Shown piece by piece: positions 1 to 9,119 of a stretch of DNA of 64,000 bases (position 1 is its first letter; every line of letters starts with the position of its first letter). The notes under the pieces were generated by a model that saw only the letters and a list, made by a program, of their open reading frames with translations, made no database searches and was not told where the DNA came from. The translations under genes were made by a program, and so were the position numbers. Origin of the DNA: Burkholderia stagnalis (lineage in GTDB: Bacteria; Pseudomonadota; Gammaproteobacteria; Burkholderiales; Burkholderiaceae); NCBI RefSeq assembly GCF_902830275.1, contig NZ_CADESW010000005.1, positions 124,001-188,000 of the forward strand. Direction: 5' to 3'.

Positions 1-926
1 GCGCGCACGACGATCCGTTCGATCTCGCCGGCCTCGAAGGTGCGGCCGTCCGCGAGCAGCAGCGCGGCGTCGACGGCCGCATGCGCGCTGCGGCACGACG
101 CATGCGGCTTGATCGAGCAGCGCATCAGCTTCCAGTGCGCGCCGAGGCCGTCCGTCAGCGCATCGGGGGCGAGCGACCGCGCAGCGAACGTGTTGAGGAA
201 CCCGCCCCACACGTCGTCGAACACGTGTGCCGGGCCGCTCACGCCCGCGCGCGCGAGCAGCGCCGCGAGCACGCCGCCTTCCGCCGCGCGCCCCGCATGC
301 AGGCGCTTCGTCTGCGAGCCGTCGTGAATGAATCCCCATAGCCCGCCCGCGAAGCTCGCCGCATGGCCGAGCGCGTCGCGGGTGCGCTCCGCGTCGAGTC
401 CGAGCACGCGCGCGCTGGCGGCGGCCGCGCCGAACACGCCGCAGCTGAGCGTCGAATGCCAGCCCGTGCCGTTGTGCGCCGAGTAGCCGCCCGCCGCCTC
501 GAGCACGCGCCGGCCGACGTCATAACCGAGCACGATCGCGGTCAGGCATTCGAGGCCGGGCACCGGCTCCGGCACGCACGCGAGCGCGGCGAGCACGGCC
601 GGCAGCACGACCGCGCCCGAATGGTCGCAGCCGCCCGAATCGTCGAGTTCCAGTGCGTGCGCGGCAATGCCGTTGACGAAGGCGGCGTCGCGCGCGCCCG
701 CGGTGCTGCGCGTCCCCCACAGCAACGCGCCCGGTTGATCGGCCGGGCCGGCCAGCTCGCGCGCGAGGCGCGTCTCGATCGCCGATGCGCCCGCGAGCGC
801 TGCGCCGAACGTATCGAGCACGTGCCGCTTGGCTTTCGCGACGACGTCCGTCGGCAGTGCGTCGGCCGGCGTCTGCGCGACGAAGGCGGCGAGGCGCGCC
901 GCGCGCGTTTCGGTGCGCGCCGTCAT
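1..926 (-). CDS. MmgE/PrpD family protein (2-methylcitrate dehydratase-like), 3' end outside window
   Basis: The reading frame opens at an ATG whose last bases overlap the stop of the upstream deacetylase gene (ATGA), and stays open to the window edge, giving 308 residues of a family that is usually about 450 long. The visible part matches the all-helical N-terminal domain of MmgE/PrpD proteins: an early ARLAAFVAQ helix, an HALELDDS segment like the family's H-x-x-D-D active-site region, and the conserved HSGAVVLPAVLA stretch. Family members dehydrate or isomerise 2-methylcitrate, cis-aconitate or iminodisuccinate. The operon carries an argininosuccinate-lyase homologue and an amino-acid importer, so a role in breaking down a nitrogenous dicarboxylate is more likely than propionate use (inference). 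It is the last gene visible in the operon. Confidence 0.85.
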   Translation of the reverse strand, partial: MTARTETRAARLAAFVAQTPADALPTDVVAKAKRHVLDTFGAALAGASAIETRLARELAGPADQPGALLWGTRSTAGARDAAFVNGIAAHALELDDSGGCDHSGAVVLPAVLAALACVPEPVPGLECLTAIVLGYDVGRRVLEAAGGYSAHNGTGWHSTLSCGVFGAAAASARVLGLDAERTRDALGHAASFAGGLWGFIHDGSQTKRLHAGRAAEGGVLAALLARAGVSGPAHVFDDVWGGFLNTFAARSLAPDALTDGLGAHWKLMRCSIKPHASCRSAHAAVDAALLLADGRTFEAGEIERIVVR

Positions 927-1831
927 CGTGCCGCCTCGTCGGCGCGGCAGCGCGCGAACACGTCGACCGGATGGCCGGGCGCATTGACCGGCGCCTGCCC
1001 GCGCCACCAGCGCGCGATGTCGCGCCCGGTTGCGAACCACGCGTCGCCCGCGTCGCGCAGATGCGCGAGCAGCGCGCGCAACAGGTCGATACGCCCGGCC
1101 GTGCCGATGATCTCCGGATGCAGCCGCATCACGCAGCAAAGACCGAAACGCCGGAACCCGTCGACGTCGCGCCGCCAGTTGTCGAGCACGTCGCGATACG
1201 ACGCGATGCGCGGCTGGCCGGCCGGCACCGGCGGAAACAGGTTGAACTCGAAATACGGTTCGTCCTCGAGTTCGTAATGCAGCGGCAGTTCGACGAGGCG
1301 CGCGCCGTCCGCGCGAGCGTCGCCGCGCGGATGCACGTAAGGCAAATCGTCGCCGCGCCACGATGACGACCACGTGAAGCCTTCCGCGACGAGCCAGTCC
1401 GCGAAGCCGTCGGCCCAGTTGCCGGTGAACGAGCGGAAGCCTTCCGCATCGCGGCCGATTGCGCCCGCGAGCGCCGCGCGTCCCGCGCGGCACGCATCGA
1501 TCTGCGCGGCGAGCGGCAGCGCGTCGAAATCCTCGCAGCGATCGCCGCTCACGCCCAGTTCGTGCCCGGCCGCCGCGATCTCGCGCACCGCGCCGGCATG
1601 CGATTGCGCGACCGCGCCGGGCACGAACCAACTGGCCGGCACGGCGAACTCGTCGAACGCCGCGAGCAGCCGGTCGACGCCGCGCGTCGCGCCGTAGCGC
1701 CACGCCGACAGCGATTTCTCGCGGCCGGCGATGCGCGGCTCGCGCGTCTGGATGCCGTGGATGTCGTTGAAGTCGACCGTGATCGCGACCGCGCATCGCG
1801 CGCCGTCCGGCCAGATTGGAGATGTCGTCAC
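923..1831 (-). CDS. NodB-type polysaccharide deacetylase homologue with degenerate metal site
   Basis: A 302-residue protein. The start is taken as the GTG at 1831 because it overlaps the upstream stop (GTGA) and the conserved fold begins a few residues later. It has the NodB/PuuE shape, with AITVDFNDIHG near the N-terminus, VPASWFVPG and RSFTGNWADG. Where its neighbour and other family members carry H-G-x-R-H, this protein reads HELGVSGDRCEDF, so both metal-binding histidines are replaced (Ser and Cys). It may be a catalytically altered or structural partner of the following paralogue; the family includes allantoinase PuuE, which acts on cyclic amides rather than sugars. The C-terminal LHPEIIGTAGR segment is retained. 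Family assignment is firm, activity uncertain. Confidence 0.85.
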   Translation of the reverse strand: MTTSPIWPDGARCAVAITVDFNDIHGIQTREPRIAGREKSLSAWRYGATRGVDRLLAAFDEFAVPASWFVPGAVAQSHAGAVREIAAAGHELGVSGDRCEDFDALPLAAQIDACRAGRAALAGAIGRDAEGFRSFTGNWADGFADWLVAEGFTWSSSWRGDDLPYVHPRGDARADGARLVELPLHYELEDEPYFEFNLFPPVPAGQPRIASYRDVLDNWRRDVDGFRRFGLCCVMRLHPEIIGTAGRIDLLRALLAHLRDAGDAWFATGRDIARWWRGQAPVNAPGHPVDVFARCRADEAAR

Positions 1832-2700
1832 GTCTCGTTCCGTTGCATCGGTTCCGCGTCGTGCGCGTACTGCGCGAGCCACCAGTCGGCCACGTCGCGG
1901 CAGCGCGCGAACCATACGCCGTCCCGCGCGCGCATGTGGCCGAGCCACGCCTCCAGCAGCGCGATGCGCCCCGGCTTGCCGCACACCTTCGGATGCAGCA
2001 GCGTCGTCAGGCACAGGCCGTCGCGGTACACGCCGTCGAATTCGCGCGTCCAGTTGTCGAGCGTCGCGCCGTAGCCGGCGATCCGGTCGAGCCCCGCCGG
2101 ATAATCGGGGTTGCGGTGATACGCGAGCGACGCGTAATCGTCGGTCTCCCAGCGCCCGGGAATCTCGACGAGCGGCGGCTCGCCGTCGCGGCCGGGCAGC
2201 AGGTACGGCCGGTCGTCGCCGCGCATCGAGCTCGAATAGCGCACGCCCGCTTCGCGCAGCACGGCCGCAGTCTCCGCGCTCCAGTCGCCGGATGGCGTGC
2301 GGAAGCCGACGGGCCGCACGCCGAGCGTGCGCGCGAAGAGGTCGGCCGATTGCGCCATGATGTCCCGCTGCCGCTCGGGCGAAAGCGTCCAGAACGCTTC
2401 GTGCCGGTAGCCGTGGTAGCCGATCTCATGGCCGCGCTCGACGATCGCCGCGCATTGCGCGGGCCACGTCTGCGCGACCCACGCGGGCACGAAGAACGTG
2501 GCGGGCACGTCGAACGACGCGAGCATGTCGAGCAGCCTCCCCAGCGCGCGCCACGGCCCGTAGCTGCCGAGCGTGAAGTACGCCGGATTGCGCCAGATCG
2601 ACCCGTTCAGCATCGCGTCGCCGGTCGGGCCGTCGAGATCGAACGCGAGCGCGACGCACGCGCGCTGCGCGTCCGGCCAGCGGGGAGGGCGCGGCGTCAT
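1828..2700 (-). CDS. polysaccharide deacetylase family protein (PuuE-like)
   Basis: A 290-residue cytoplasmic protein with no signal peptide. It shows the NodB motifs: ALAFDLDGPTGD near residue 20, VPATFFVPAW, and the metal-binding GHEIGYHGYRHEAF, followed by GFRTPSGDWS and TTLLHPKVCGKPGR. Lack of a signal peptide and close likeness to allantoinase-type PuuE proteins argue for a small cyclic amide or N-acyl substrate rather than cell-wall sugar (inference). It starts at 2700, seven bases after the binding-protein gene ends, and overlaps the next paralogue by four bases, so it is translated as part of the same operon. This copy keeps the histidines that its downstream neighbour lacks. Confidence 0.87.
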   Translation of the reverse strand: MTPRPPRWPDAQRACVALAFDLDGPTGDAMLNGSIWRNPAYFTLGSYGPWRALGRLLDMLASFDVPATFFVPAWVAQTWPAQCAAIVERGHEIGYHGYRHEAFWTLSPERQRDIMAQSADLFARTLGVRPVGFRTPSGDWSAETAAVLREAGVRYSSSMRGDDRPYLLPGRDGEPPLVEIPGRWETDDYASLAYHRNPDYPAGLDRIAGYGATLDNWTREFDGVYRDGLCLTTLLHPKVCGKPGRIALLEAWLGHMRARDGVWFARCRDVADWWLAQYAHDAEPMQRNET

Positions 2701-2707
2701 CGCGCGC

Positions 2708-3547
2708 TCAGTGCGTGCCGTTGACCAGCGCCTTCGGCACCGCGTGTTCCCGCAGGTCCCACTTCGCCAGCAGCTTCTGATACGAACCGTCCGCGATCAG
2801 CTGGTTGAGCGCCGTCGTCAGCGCGTTCGCGAGCGCGGTGTTGGACTTCGCGATGCCGATGCCCGTGTATTGCGACAGGAACGGCTTGCCGACCGGCTGG
2901 TACGCGTTCTGCTCGATGCTGTTCTGGTAGGGCAGCGTTTCCCCGCCCTGCACGGCCGCGTCGATCCGGTTCTGACGCAGCTGCATCCGCGCGTCCGACG
3001 AGCCGTCGGTGCCCACCACGACGATCGCGGGCTTGCCGGCCTTTACGCAGTTCTCCGCGCTCCACGCGGCCGTGTTGTCGGGGAACGACGTGCGCCGGCT
3101 CGACCCGACCCGCTTGCCGCACAGCGCGCTCATCTGCGAGAACTCGCCGGCGCGCGCCTTCAGCGTGTAGAACTGCGGGCCGGTCTCGATGTAGTCGACG
3201 AACGTCACCGCGTCGCGGCGCGTCGGCAGGTCGGTCATGCCGGACAGGATCATGTCGACGCGCTGCGTCGCGACCGCGCTCATCATCTGGTCGAAGTTCG
3301 TCTCGACCCAGTTCAGCTTCACGCCCATCTTTGCAGCGAGCGCCTCGCCGAGATCGACGTCGAAGCCGGCGAGCTTGTCGGTCGCCGGATCCTTGTACTC
3401 GAACGGCGGATAGTTCGGCACGATCGCCACGTTCAGCGTGCGCTTCGCGGCGGCCGGCGCGGATTGCGCGGCCGCGAGCGACGCATGCAGGGCGACGGCG
3501 CCGAACGCGACGGCGGCCAGGGTGCGGGTCAGGATGGATGCTTTCAT
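2708..3547 (-). CDS. amino-acid ABC transporter substrate-binding protein
   Basis: A 279-residue periplasmic binding protein of the SBP_bac_3 (polar amino acid) family. Residues 1-27 form a signal peptide ending in LAAAQ. The mature part begins with TLNVAIVPNYPPFEYKD, followed by LAGFDVDLGEALAAKMG and DMILSGMTDLPTRR, the standard lobe-one pattern. It captures an amino acid or related compound for the permease and ATPase encoded just upstream (3614-5301). A Shine-Dalgarno-like stretch precedes the ATG across the 66-base gap from the ATPase gene. The ligand cannot be read from sequence; the argH-like gene in the operon suggests an arginine-like or guanidino/ureido compound (inference). Confidence 0.9.
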   Translation of the reverse strand: MKASILTRTLAAVAFGAVALHASLAAAQSAPAAAKRTLNVAIVPNYPPFEYKDPATDKLAGFDVDLGEALAAKMGVKLNWVETNFDQMMSAVATQRVDMILSGMTDLPTRRDAVTFVDYIETGPQFYTLKARAGEFSQMSALCGKRVGSSRRTSFPDNTAAWSAENCVKAGKPAIVVVGTDGSSDARMQLRQNRIDAAVQGGETLPYQNSIEQNAYQPVGKPFLSQYTGIGIAKSNTALANALTTALNQLIADGSYQKLLAKWDLREHAVPKALVNGTH

Positions 3548-3613
3548 GGGGCGTTGCCTTGTCGTTGTGAGCGTGTTTCGTTGACGGAGAAATCGTTCGG
3601 GCGTGTCGCCCGC

Positions 3614-4417
3614 TCAAGCAATCACGGCCGAGATGAAGTCGCGCGTGCGCGGATGCGTCGGCGCGGACAGCACCTGCTCGGGCGGCCCGCTCTCGATGAC
3701 GCGGCCGCCGTCCATGAACACGACGCGGTCGGCCACTTCGCGCGCGAAGCCCAGCTCGTGCGTGACGACGATCATCGTCATCCCGCTCTTCGCGAGATCG
3801 CGCATCACCGCCAGCACTTCGCCGACGAGTTCCGGATCGAGCGCGGACGTCGGCTCGTCGAACAGGATCAGCTGCGGATGCATCGCCAGCGCCCGCGCGA
3901 TTGCGACGCGCTGCTGCTGGCCGCCCGACAGCTCGACCGGAAATGCGTCGCACTTGTGCCCGAGCCCGACGCGCGCAAGCAGCGCGCGCGCTTCCTCCTC
4001 CGCTTGCGCGCGGCGGCGCTTGAGCACCTGCACGGGGCCTTCGATCACGTTTTCGAGCACGGTCTTGTGCGGGAACAGGTTGAAGCGCTGGAACACCATG
4101 CTCGTCGACAGCCGCTGCCGCGCGACCTGCCGCTCGGACAGCTCGTGGAGCCGGTTGCCGGCGCGCCGGTAGCCGGCCAGTTCGCCGTTCACCCACAGCG
4201 CGCCCGCGCTGATCGTCTCGAGCTGGTTGATGCAGCGCAGGAACGTGCTCTTGCCCGATCCCGACGGCCCGATGATGCAGAGCACTTCGCCCTGCGCGAC
4301 ATCGAGCGTGATGCCGTGCAGCGCCTGGAATTCACCGTACGACTTGCGCACGTCGACGGCGCGAACCACTGCGTTCGTCATCGCGTTCTCCCGATGGTTG
4401 ACGGTCGTGCCGTTCAT
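3614..4417 (-). CDS. amino-acid ABC transporter ATP-binding protein
   Basis: A 267-residue ATPase of the GlnQ/HisP type. Walker A is GPSGSGKST, the signature LSGGQQQR and Walker [13 protein letters not shown], with the switch histidine in VVTHELGF. The ATG at 4417 overlaps the permease stop (ATGA) and has a purine-rich GGGGAGCG ahead of it. A second ATG at 4381 also has a GGGAGAA site and may be the true start, removing 12 residues. It powers uptake together with the adjacent permease and binding protein. Confidence 0.92.
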   Translation of the reverse strand: MNGTTVNHRENAMTNAVVRAVDVRKSYGEFQALHGITLDVAQGEVLCIIGPSGSGKSTFLRCINQLETISAGALWVNGELAGYRRAGNRLHELSERQVARQRLSTSMVFQRFNLFPHKTVLENVIEGPVQVLKRRRAQAEEEARALLARVGLGHKCDAFPVELSGGQQQRVAIARALAMHPQLILFDEPTSALDPELVGEVLAVMRDLAKSGMTMIVVTHELGFAREVADRVVFMDGGRVIESGPPEQVLSAPTHPRTRDFISAVIA

Positions 4418-5301
4418 TTGCGCGCTCCCCGTCCCGCGCCGCGTGCGAAGCGCCGTTCGACGCGCGCCTGCGCGAGCGACAGCACCGTGACGACCACGAG
4501 ATACCAGACCCCCGCGACGATCAGCAGCTCGATCACGCGGGCGTTCGCGTAGTAGATGTTCTGCGCGTTGTGCAGCATTTCGGCGTACTGCACGACGCTC
4601 GCGAGCGACGTCAGCTTGACCATGCCGATCAGCTCGTTGCCGATCGGCGGCACGATCACGCGCATCGCCTGCGGCAGGATGATCCGCCGCAACGCCTGCA
4701 TGCGCGCCATGCCGATCGACTTCGCGGCTTCGTACTGGCCGGTGTCGACGGACAGCAGCCCGGCGCGCACGACCTCCGACGTATACGCGCCCTGGTTGAG
4801 GCCGAGCCCGAGCACGGCCGCGAGGAACGGGGTCATCACGTCGACGGTCCGGTATTCGGCGACGCCCGGAATGCCGAGCGTCGGAAACACCAGCGCGAGG
4901 TTGAACCACAGCAGGAGCTGCAGGATCACCGGCGTGCCGCGGAACAGCCAGATGTAGCCCTGCGCGACCGCGCCCAGCACGGGGTTCGTCGACAGCCGCA
5001 TCACCGCGGTGACGACGCCGAGCGTGATGCCGAGCGTCATCGCGAGGATCGTCATCACGATCGTGTTGCCGAGGCCGGTCAGGATCGAGCGCGCGGTCAG
5101 GAACTGGCCGACGACGCGCCATTCGATCTGGCCGTGCGCGAACGCGGCGGCCACGTAGGCCAGCGCGGCGACGATCGCGGCCGAGGCCGCATAGCGGCCC
5201 CAGTAGCGCCGCTTCACGCGCTCGAGACCGGCGAGGCCGGCCGTGTCGGCGCCGGCCGCCGGTGCGCCGTCGACGCGGCGGGTATCGGATGCGCTCAGCA
5301 T
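4414..5301 (-). CDS. amino-acid ABC transporter permease
   Basis: A 295-residue inner-membrane permease of the HisM/GlnP type. After a polar N-terminal stretch of about 35 residues come five or six hydrophobic segments. The EAA loop reads [28 protein letters not shown], split here by family convention around EAAKSIG and ILPQA. Only one permease gene is present, so the transporter probably uses a homodimer. The start overlaps the end of the argH-like gene by seven bases, so the two are translationally coupled. The extended cytoplasmic N-terminus is a little longer than usual. Confidence 0.92.
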   Translation of the reverse strand: MLSASDTRRVDGAPAAGADTAGLAGLERVKRRYWGRYAASAAIVAALAYVAAAFAHGQIEWRVVGQFLTARSILTGLGNTIVMTILAMTLGITLGVVTAVMRLSTNPVLGAVAQGYIWLFRGTPVILQLLLWFNLALVFPTLGIPGVAEYRTVDVMTPFLAAVLGLGLNQGAYTSEVVRAGLLSVDTGQYEAAKSIGMARMQALRRIILPQAMRVIVPPIGNELIGMVKLTSLASVVQYAEMLHNAQNIYYANARVIELLIVAGVWYLVVVTVLSLAQARVERRFARGAGRGARK

Positions 5302-6728
5302 GACGGCCCCCGGTAGTCGGCCGCCCACGCGGCCTGGCGTTCGATCGCGCCGCGCAGGCGGTCGATCTGTTCGCGCACGCGCGCGGGCGACGTGCCGCCC
5401 GCGCCGCCGCGCGCCGCGACGGCGGCGTCGAGCGTCAGCCGCTCGCGCATCGCCGGCGCGAGACGCGCATCGATCGCCTGCAGTTGTTCGGCGCTCGCGT
5501 CGGCCAGCTCGATGCCGTCGCGCTCGCACGCGCGCACCAGCGCGCCGGTGATTTCGTGCGCCTCGCTGAACGGCACGCCCGTCAGCGCGAGCCAGTCCGC
5601 GACCTCCGTCGCGAGCGTGAAGCCGAGCGGCGCCTGGCGGCGCATTTCGTCGACGTTCACGCGCATCGTCCGGATCATCCCCGCCATCGCCGGCAGCACG
5701 AGTTCGAGCGTGTCGATCGAATCGAACGCGGCGATCTTGTCCTCCGCCAGATCGCGGTTGTACGCGAGCGGCAGCGACTTCAGCGTCGCGAGCAGGCCGC
5801 TCAGGTTGCCGATCAGCCGGCCGGCCTTGCCGCGCGTCAGCTCCGCGATGTCCGGGTTCTTCTTCTGCGGCATGATCGAACTGCCCGTCGCATAGCCGTC
5901 GTCGAGTTCCACCCAGCGGAATTGCCGCGACGTCCACAGGATCACTTCTTCCGACAGGCGGGACAGGTTCACCGAGAGCATGCTCGTCACGAACACGAAT
6001 TCCGCGACGTGATCGCGCGCGGCGACGGCGTCGATCGAGTTCTCGCACGGCGCGTCGTAGCCGAGTTCCCGCGCGGACAGCTCCGGCCGCACGCAGATGG
6101 CCGAGCCGGCGAGGGCGGCCGCGCCGAGCGGCGAGCGGGCGGTGCGGCGATCCCAGTCGACCAGGCGGTCGACGTCGCGATACAGCGCCTGCGCATGCGC
6201 GAGCAGCTGGTGCCCGAACACGATCGGCTGCGCCGGCTGCAGATGCGTGAAGCCGGCGGTAACCGTGTCGACGTGCTGGCCGGCCTGGGCCACGAGCGCG
6301 TCCTGCAGGTCGAGCACGCCGCGCACGAGCTGGCGCGACTTGTCGCGCAGATACAGGCGAAGATCGTTCGCGGCCTGGTCGTTGCGCGAGCGTCCGGCGC
6401 GCAGCTTGCCGCCAATTGCCGGCAGCCGCTGCGTGAGCACGCGTTCGAGGAACGTGTGGACATCCTCGTCCGCCAGCGACGGCGCGATCGCGCCCGCCGC
6501 GAAATCGCGTTCGATGCCGTCCACCGCGGCGAGCAGCTTCGCGAGCTCGTCGTCGTTCAGGATGCCGGAGCGATTCAGTTCGCGTGCATGCGCCCGCGAG
6601 CCGGCGAGGTCGTACGGCGCGAGACGGAAAAAGCTGGGATCGGAGCGCGACAGCGCCTGCAGCGCGTCGGACGGCTGCGACTGGAAACGGCCGCCCCACA
6701 GGCGTTCGATCGGTTCGGTAAGGCTCAT
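5295..6728 (-). CDS. argH: argininosuccinate lyase family protein
   Basis: A 477-residue member of the fumarase/aspartase superfamily. It has the N-terminal [12 protein letters not shown] of argininosuccinate lyases, the GRSRNDQ segment and the superfamily signature [12 protein letters not shown] around residue 285. Argininosuccinate lyase splits argininosuccinate into arginine and fumarate. This copy is the first gene of an operon of an amino-acid importer, amidohydrolase-like deacetylases and a PrpD homologue, and has no other arginine-synthesis gene beside it. It is therefore probably a catabolic paralogue that acts on a related N-substituted succinate (inference). The start at 6728 is preferred over an upstream in-frame codon because the conserved [12 protein letters not shown] begins there. 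Confidence 0.88.
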   Translation of the reverse strand: MSLTEPIERLWGGRFQSQPSDALQALSRSDPSFFRLAPYDLAGSRAHARELNRSGILNDDELAKLLAAVDGIERDFAAGAIAPSLADEDVHTFLERVLTQRLPAIGGKLRAGRSRNDQAANDLRLYLRDKSRQLVRGVLDLQDALVAQAGQHVDTVTAGFTHLQPAQPIVFGHQLLAHAQALYRDVDRLVDWDRRTARSPLGAAALAGSAICVRPELSARELGYDAPCENSIDAVAARDHVAEFVFVTSMLSVNLSRLSEEVILWTSRQFRWVELDDGYATGSSIMPQKKNPDIAELTRGKAGRLIGNLSGLLATLKSLPLAYNRDLAEDKIAAFDSIDTLELVLPAMAGMIRTMRVNVDEMRRQAPLGFTLATEVADWLALTGVPFSEAHEITGALVRACERDGIELADASAEQLQAIDARLAPAMRERLTLDAAVAARGGAGGTSPARVREQIDRLRGAIERQAAWAADYRGPSC

Positions 6729-6770
6729 TGCGGTTGACCTCGAGTCCGTTGAATTGCACCTACTGTAGGC

Positions 6771-6804
6771 ATTCAATTTTTTTTGTTGTAGCGAGAAATT
6801 GAAT
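6771..6804. promoter_or_regulatory. inverted repeat in the argH-lysR divergent promoter region
   Basis: ATTCAATTT at 6771-6779 and its exact reverse complement AAATTGAAT at 6796-6804 are separated by 16 bases, in an AT-rich patch between two divergent genes. LysR-type regulators usually bind such interrupted dyads in the shared promoter, so this is a likely operator for the regulator encoded at 6845. No -35/-10 boxes could be fixed with confidence. Confidence 0.5.
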
Positions 6805-6844
6805 CCGTTTAAATGAAATTTTTCTCAGCACGTGAAGGACGCCG

Positions 6845-7723
6845 ATGCGCAACCGCCTGCCCCCGCTGAACCCCCTTCGCGCGTTCGAGGCCGCCGCCCG
6901 GCTCGGCAGCGTGTCGGCCGCCGCCGACGAGCTGCATGTGACCGCCAGCGCGGTCAGTCACCAGATCCGCATTCTCGAAAGCACGCTCGGCGTCGTGCTG
7001 TTCATCCGCTCGAAGCCGCGCGTGAAGCTCACGCCTGAAGGCGGGGCGCTGCTCGAGCCGGTCGGCCGCGCATTCGACATGATCGCGAACGCGACCGTGC
7101 AGCTCGATTCGCCGGCCGCCGTGGGCGATCTCGTCGTATCGACGCCGCTGTCGCTCACGTCGCGCTGGCTCGCGCGGCATATCGGCGATTTTCTCGAACG
7201 GTATCCGGGCATTCATCTGAAGGTAATCCCGTCGAACGACGATCGCGAGGTCTATTCGCCGGACGTCGACGTGTGCGTGCGCTACGGGGAGGGCAACTGG
7301 CGCAACCGGCGCGTCACGCTGCTCATGCACCCGACGCTCTTTCCGGTCGTGAGTCCGGCGCTGATGAACGGGCCCGACGCGATCCGCAAGGTGCAGGACC
7401 TGGCCGGGCGCGCCCTCTTCTGCGAACATTCGGGCTCGTGGATGCGGTGGCTCGCGGAGGCGAAAGCCGACCAGCTGCCGGGCATCCGCGTCCTCGAGAT
7501 CGGCAATGCGCACATCGGCCTCGAGGCCGCCGCGCGGGGCCAGGGCGTTGCGCTCGGGGACAGCCTGTCGGTGCGCGACGACCTGCTCGACGGCACGCTC
7601 GTGCGACCCTTCGACACGACCGTGCCGGCGCGGTATGCGTACTACGCGGTGACGCGCCAGGAGCTCGCCGACACGCCGCTCGTGACGGCGTTCATGTCGT
7701 GGATCGACGCGCATATTGCGTGA
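6845..7723 (+). CDS. LysR family transcriptional regulator (GcvA-like)
   Basis: A 292-residue regulator. The N-terminal winged helix-turn-helix reads LNPLRAFEAAARLGSVSAAADELHVT, split by family pattern into the FEAAARLGS and SAAADELHVTASAVSHQI segments, and the rest is the periplasmic-binding-like effector domain. The RLPPLNPLRAFEAAAR start is typical of the GcvA subgroup. It lies divergently from the argH operon, with 116 bases between, so it very likely controls that operon in response to the imported substrate or a derivative. AAGGAC precedes the ATG. It ends at a hairpin terminator shared with the porin gene. Confidence 0.92.
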   Translation: MRNRLPPLNPLRAFEAAARLGSVSAAADELHVTASAVSHQIRILESTLGVVLFIRSKPRVKLTPEGGALLEPVGRAFDMIANATVQLDSPAAVGDLVVSTPLSLTSRWLARHIGDFLERYPGIHLKVIPSNDDREVYSPDVDVCVRYGEGNWRNRRVTLLMHPTLFPVVSPALMNGPDAIRKVQDLAGRALFCEHSGSWMRWLAEAKADQLPGIRVLEIGNAHIGLEAAARGQGVALGDSLSVRDDLLDGTLVRPFDTTVPARYAYYAVTRQELADTPLVTAFMSWIDAHIA

Positions 7724-7734
7724 CGCGGTGCGGC

Positions 7735-7756
7735 GGCGGGGCGTTCCCGCCCCGCC
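7735..7756. terminator. bidirectional terminator-like hairpin
   Basis: GGCGGGGCG, loop TTCC, then CGCCCCGCC forms a perfect nine-pair stem. It lies between the end of the LysR gene (plus strand) and the end of the porin gene (minus strand), so it can serve both. There is no long T tract, as is common at high GC. Confidence 0.65.
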
Positions 7757-7761
7757 GGGGT

Positions 7762-8886
7762 TCAGAACCGATGCCGGATGCCGACGAGCGCGAGTTCCTG
7801 CGTGCGCTTGCCCGAATCGATGCCCGACGACCCGATCACGGCCTGCGCGTTGCCGGCTCCGTTCGAGCCCGACGCGTGGCCGTAGCCGACGGACGCGTAG
7901 AGATCGGTGCGCTTGCTGAGCGCGTAGTCGACGGCGGCGCTCACCTGCTGATACGTCGCCGACGAATGGCCGTTCGACTTCAGGTAGTTGTAGCCGACCT
8001 CGACGACGAGCGGCACCGACACCTGCCACAGCGCATAGACTGACCCGTTGTTGTAGCGCTCGCTGCCGCGGAACGACGAGCTGGCGTCGGCGACGTATTC
8101 GGAGAAGCTGTAATAGCCGCCGAGCGTGACGGGGCCGACCGCGTACTTCGCGCCGGCGCGCAGGATGTTGATCGCGCGCGCGGACGCATAGGCCTTGTTG
8201 ACCGACGTCGCGAAGATGCTGTCGGCGCTCGACGTGCCGCGCGTCGACAGCGAGGCATTGCCGTTGTCGATGTGCATGTAGCCGGCTGCCGCGCCGAACG
8301 GCCCCGCGTTGTACGCGAGCGCGCCGCTGTACGATTGCCCCGAGCCCACCGAGCCCGCGACGCCGCCGAACGAATAGGTCGCGACGGCCTGCAGGCCCGA
8401 CCACACCGGGCTTGCCCACTTCACCGTGTTGTTGAAGCGCACGCTGTTGTCGGCGTCGTCGACGTCGCCCGGCGACGTGAAGTACTGGAGATAGTTGTCG
8501 CCCTGCATGGGCTGCACGAGATCGCGCAGCGCGTCGTACTGGCGGCCGAGCGTGATCGTGCCCCAGCGGGCCGACCCGATGCCGACGTAAGCCTGGCGGC
8601 CGAACTCGCGGCCGCCCTGGTTGAGCCCGCCGGTGTTCACGTTGAAGCCGTTCTCGAGGCGGAACACGGCCTTGAGGCCGCCGCCCAGATCCTCGGAGCC
8701 GAGCAGGCCCCAGCGGCTGCCGGACATCACGCCCGAGGCGAGGCCGAGCTTCGTGCTCTTGCCGGCGACGTTATGCGTGTACTGGATCGCATCGTCGATG
8801 ACGCCGTAGAGCGTCACCGTGCTTTGCGCATGCGCGTGGTGGGCCGCGGCCAGGGCGGCAGCGGACAGAATCAGTTTTCTCTTCAT
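7762..8886 (-). CDS. Gram-negative outer-membrane porin
   Basis: A 374-residue porin of the beta-proteobacterial Porin_4/OmpC-like family. A signal peptide (residues 1-20, ending HAHAQ) is followed by STVTLYGVIDDAIQY, the classic first strand. Then come SRWGLLGSEDLGGGLKAVF, split by family convention, and FGRQAYVGI, with a final strand ending in LVGIRHRF whose terminal Phe is the outer-membrane insertion signal. It forms a 16-strand channel for small solutes. It lies 233 bases past the end of the adjacent transporter operon on the same strand and is probably transcribed from its own promoter, possibly admitting the same substrate. Confidence 0.93.
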   Translation of the reverse strand: MKRKLILSAAALAAAHHAHAQSTVTLYGVIDDAIQYTHNVAGKSTKLGLASGVMSGSRWGLLGSEDLGGGLKAVFRLENGFNVNTGGLNQGGREFGRQAYVGIGSARWGTITLGRQYDALRDLVQPMQGDNYLQYFTSPGDVDDADNSVRFNNTVKWASPVWSGLQAVATYSFGGVAGSVGSGQSYSGALAYNAGPFGAAAGYMHIDNGNASLSTRGTSSADSIFATSVNKAYASARAINILRAGAKYAVGPVTLGGYYSFSEYVADASSSFRGSERYNNGSVYALWQVSVPLVVEVGYNYLKSNGHSSATYQQVSAAVDYALSKRTDLYASVGYGHASGSNGAGNAQAVIGSSGIDSGKRTQELALVGIRHRF

Positions 8887-9119
8887 GGGATGTCTCGTCG
8901 TAAGCGGATCAGGATCTCCGCCTGCCGGGGCACGCTCGCATCGGCATGCATGTGTGCGAACGGCTACCGGGTCAGGCGGGACTAGGTTAGACGTTGAAAT
9001 TTCCGCGCGTGACGAGAAATAAATGTCGTGATCCTGAAGAAATTCTCAGCATGGAAGACGTCGTTGCAGGCACGGGCCCGCGCGGGGGGGGCATGCCGCG
9101 CGCGCACGGGCCGATCCCG

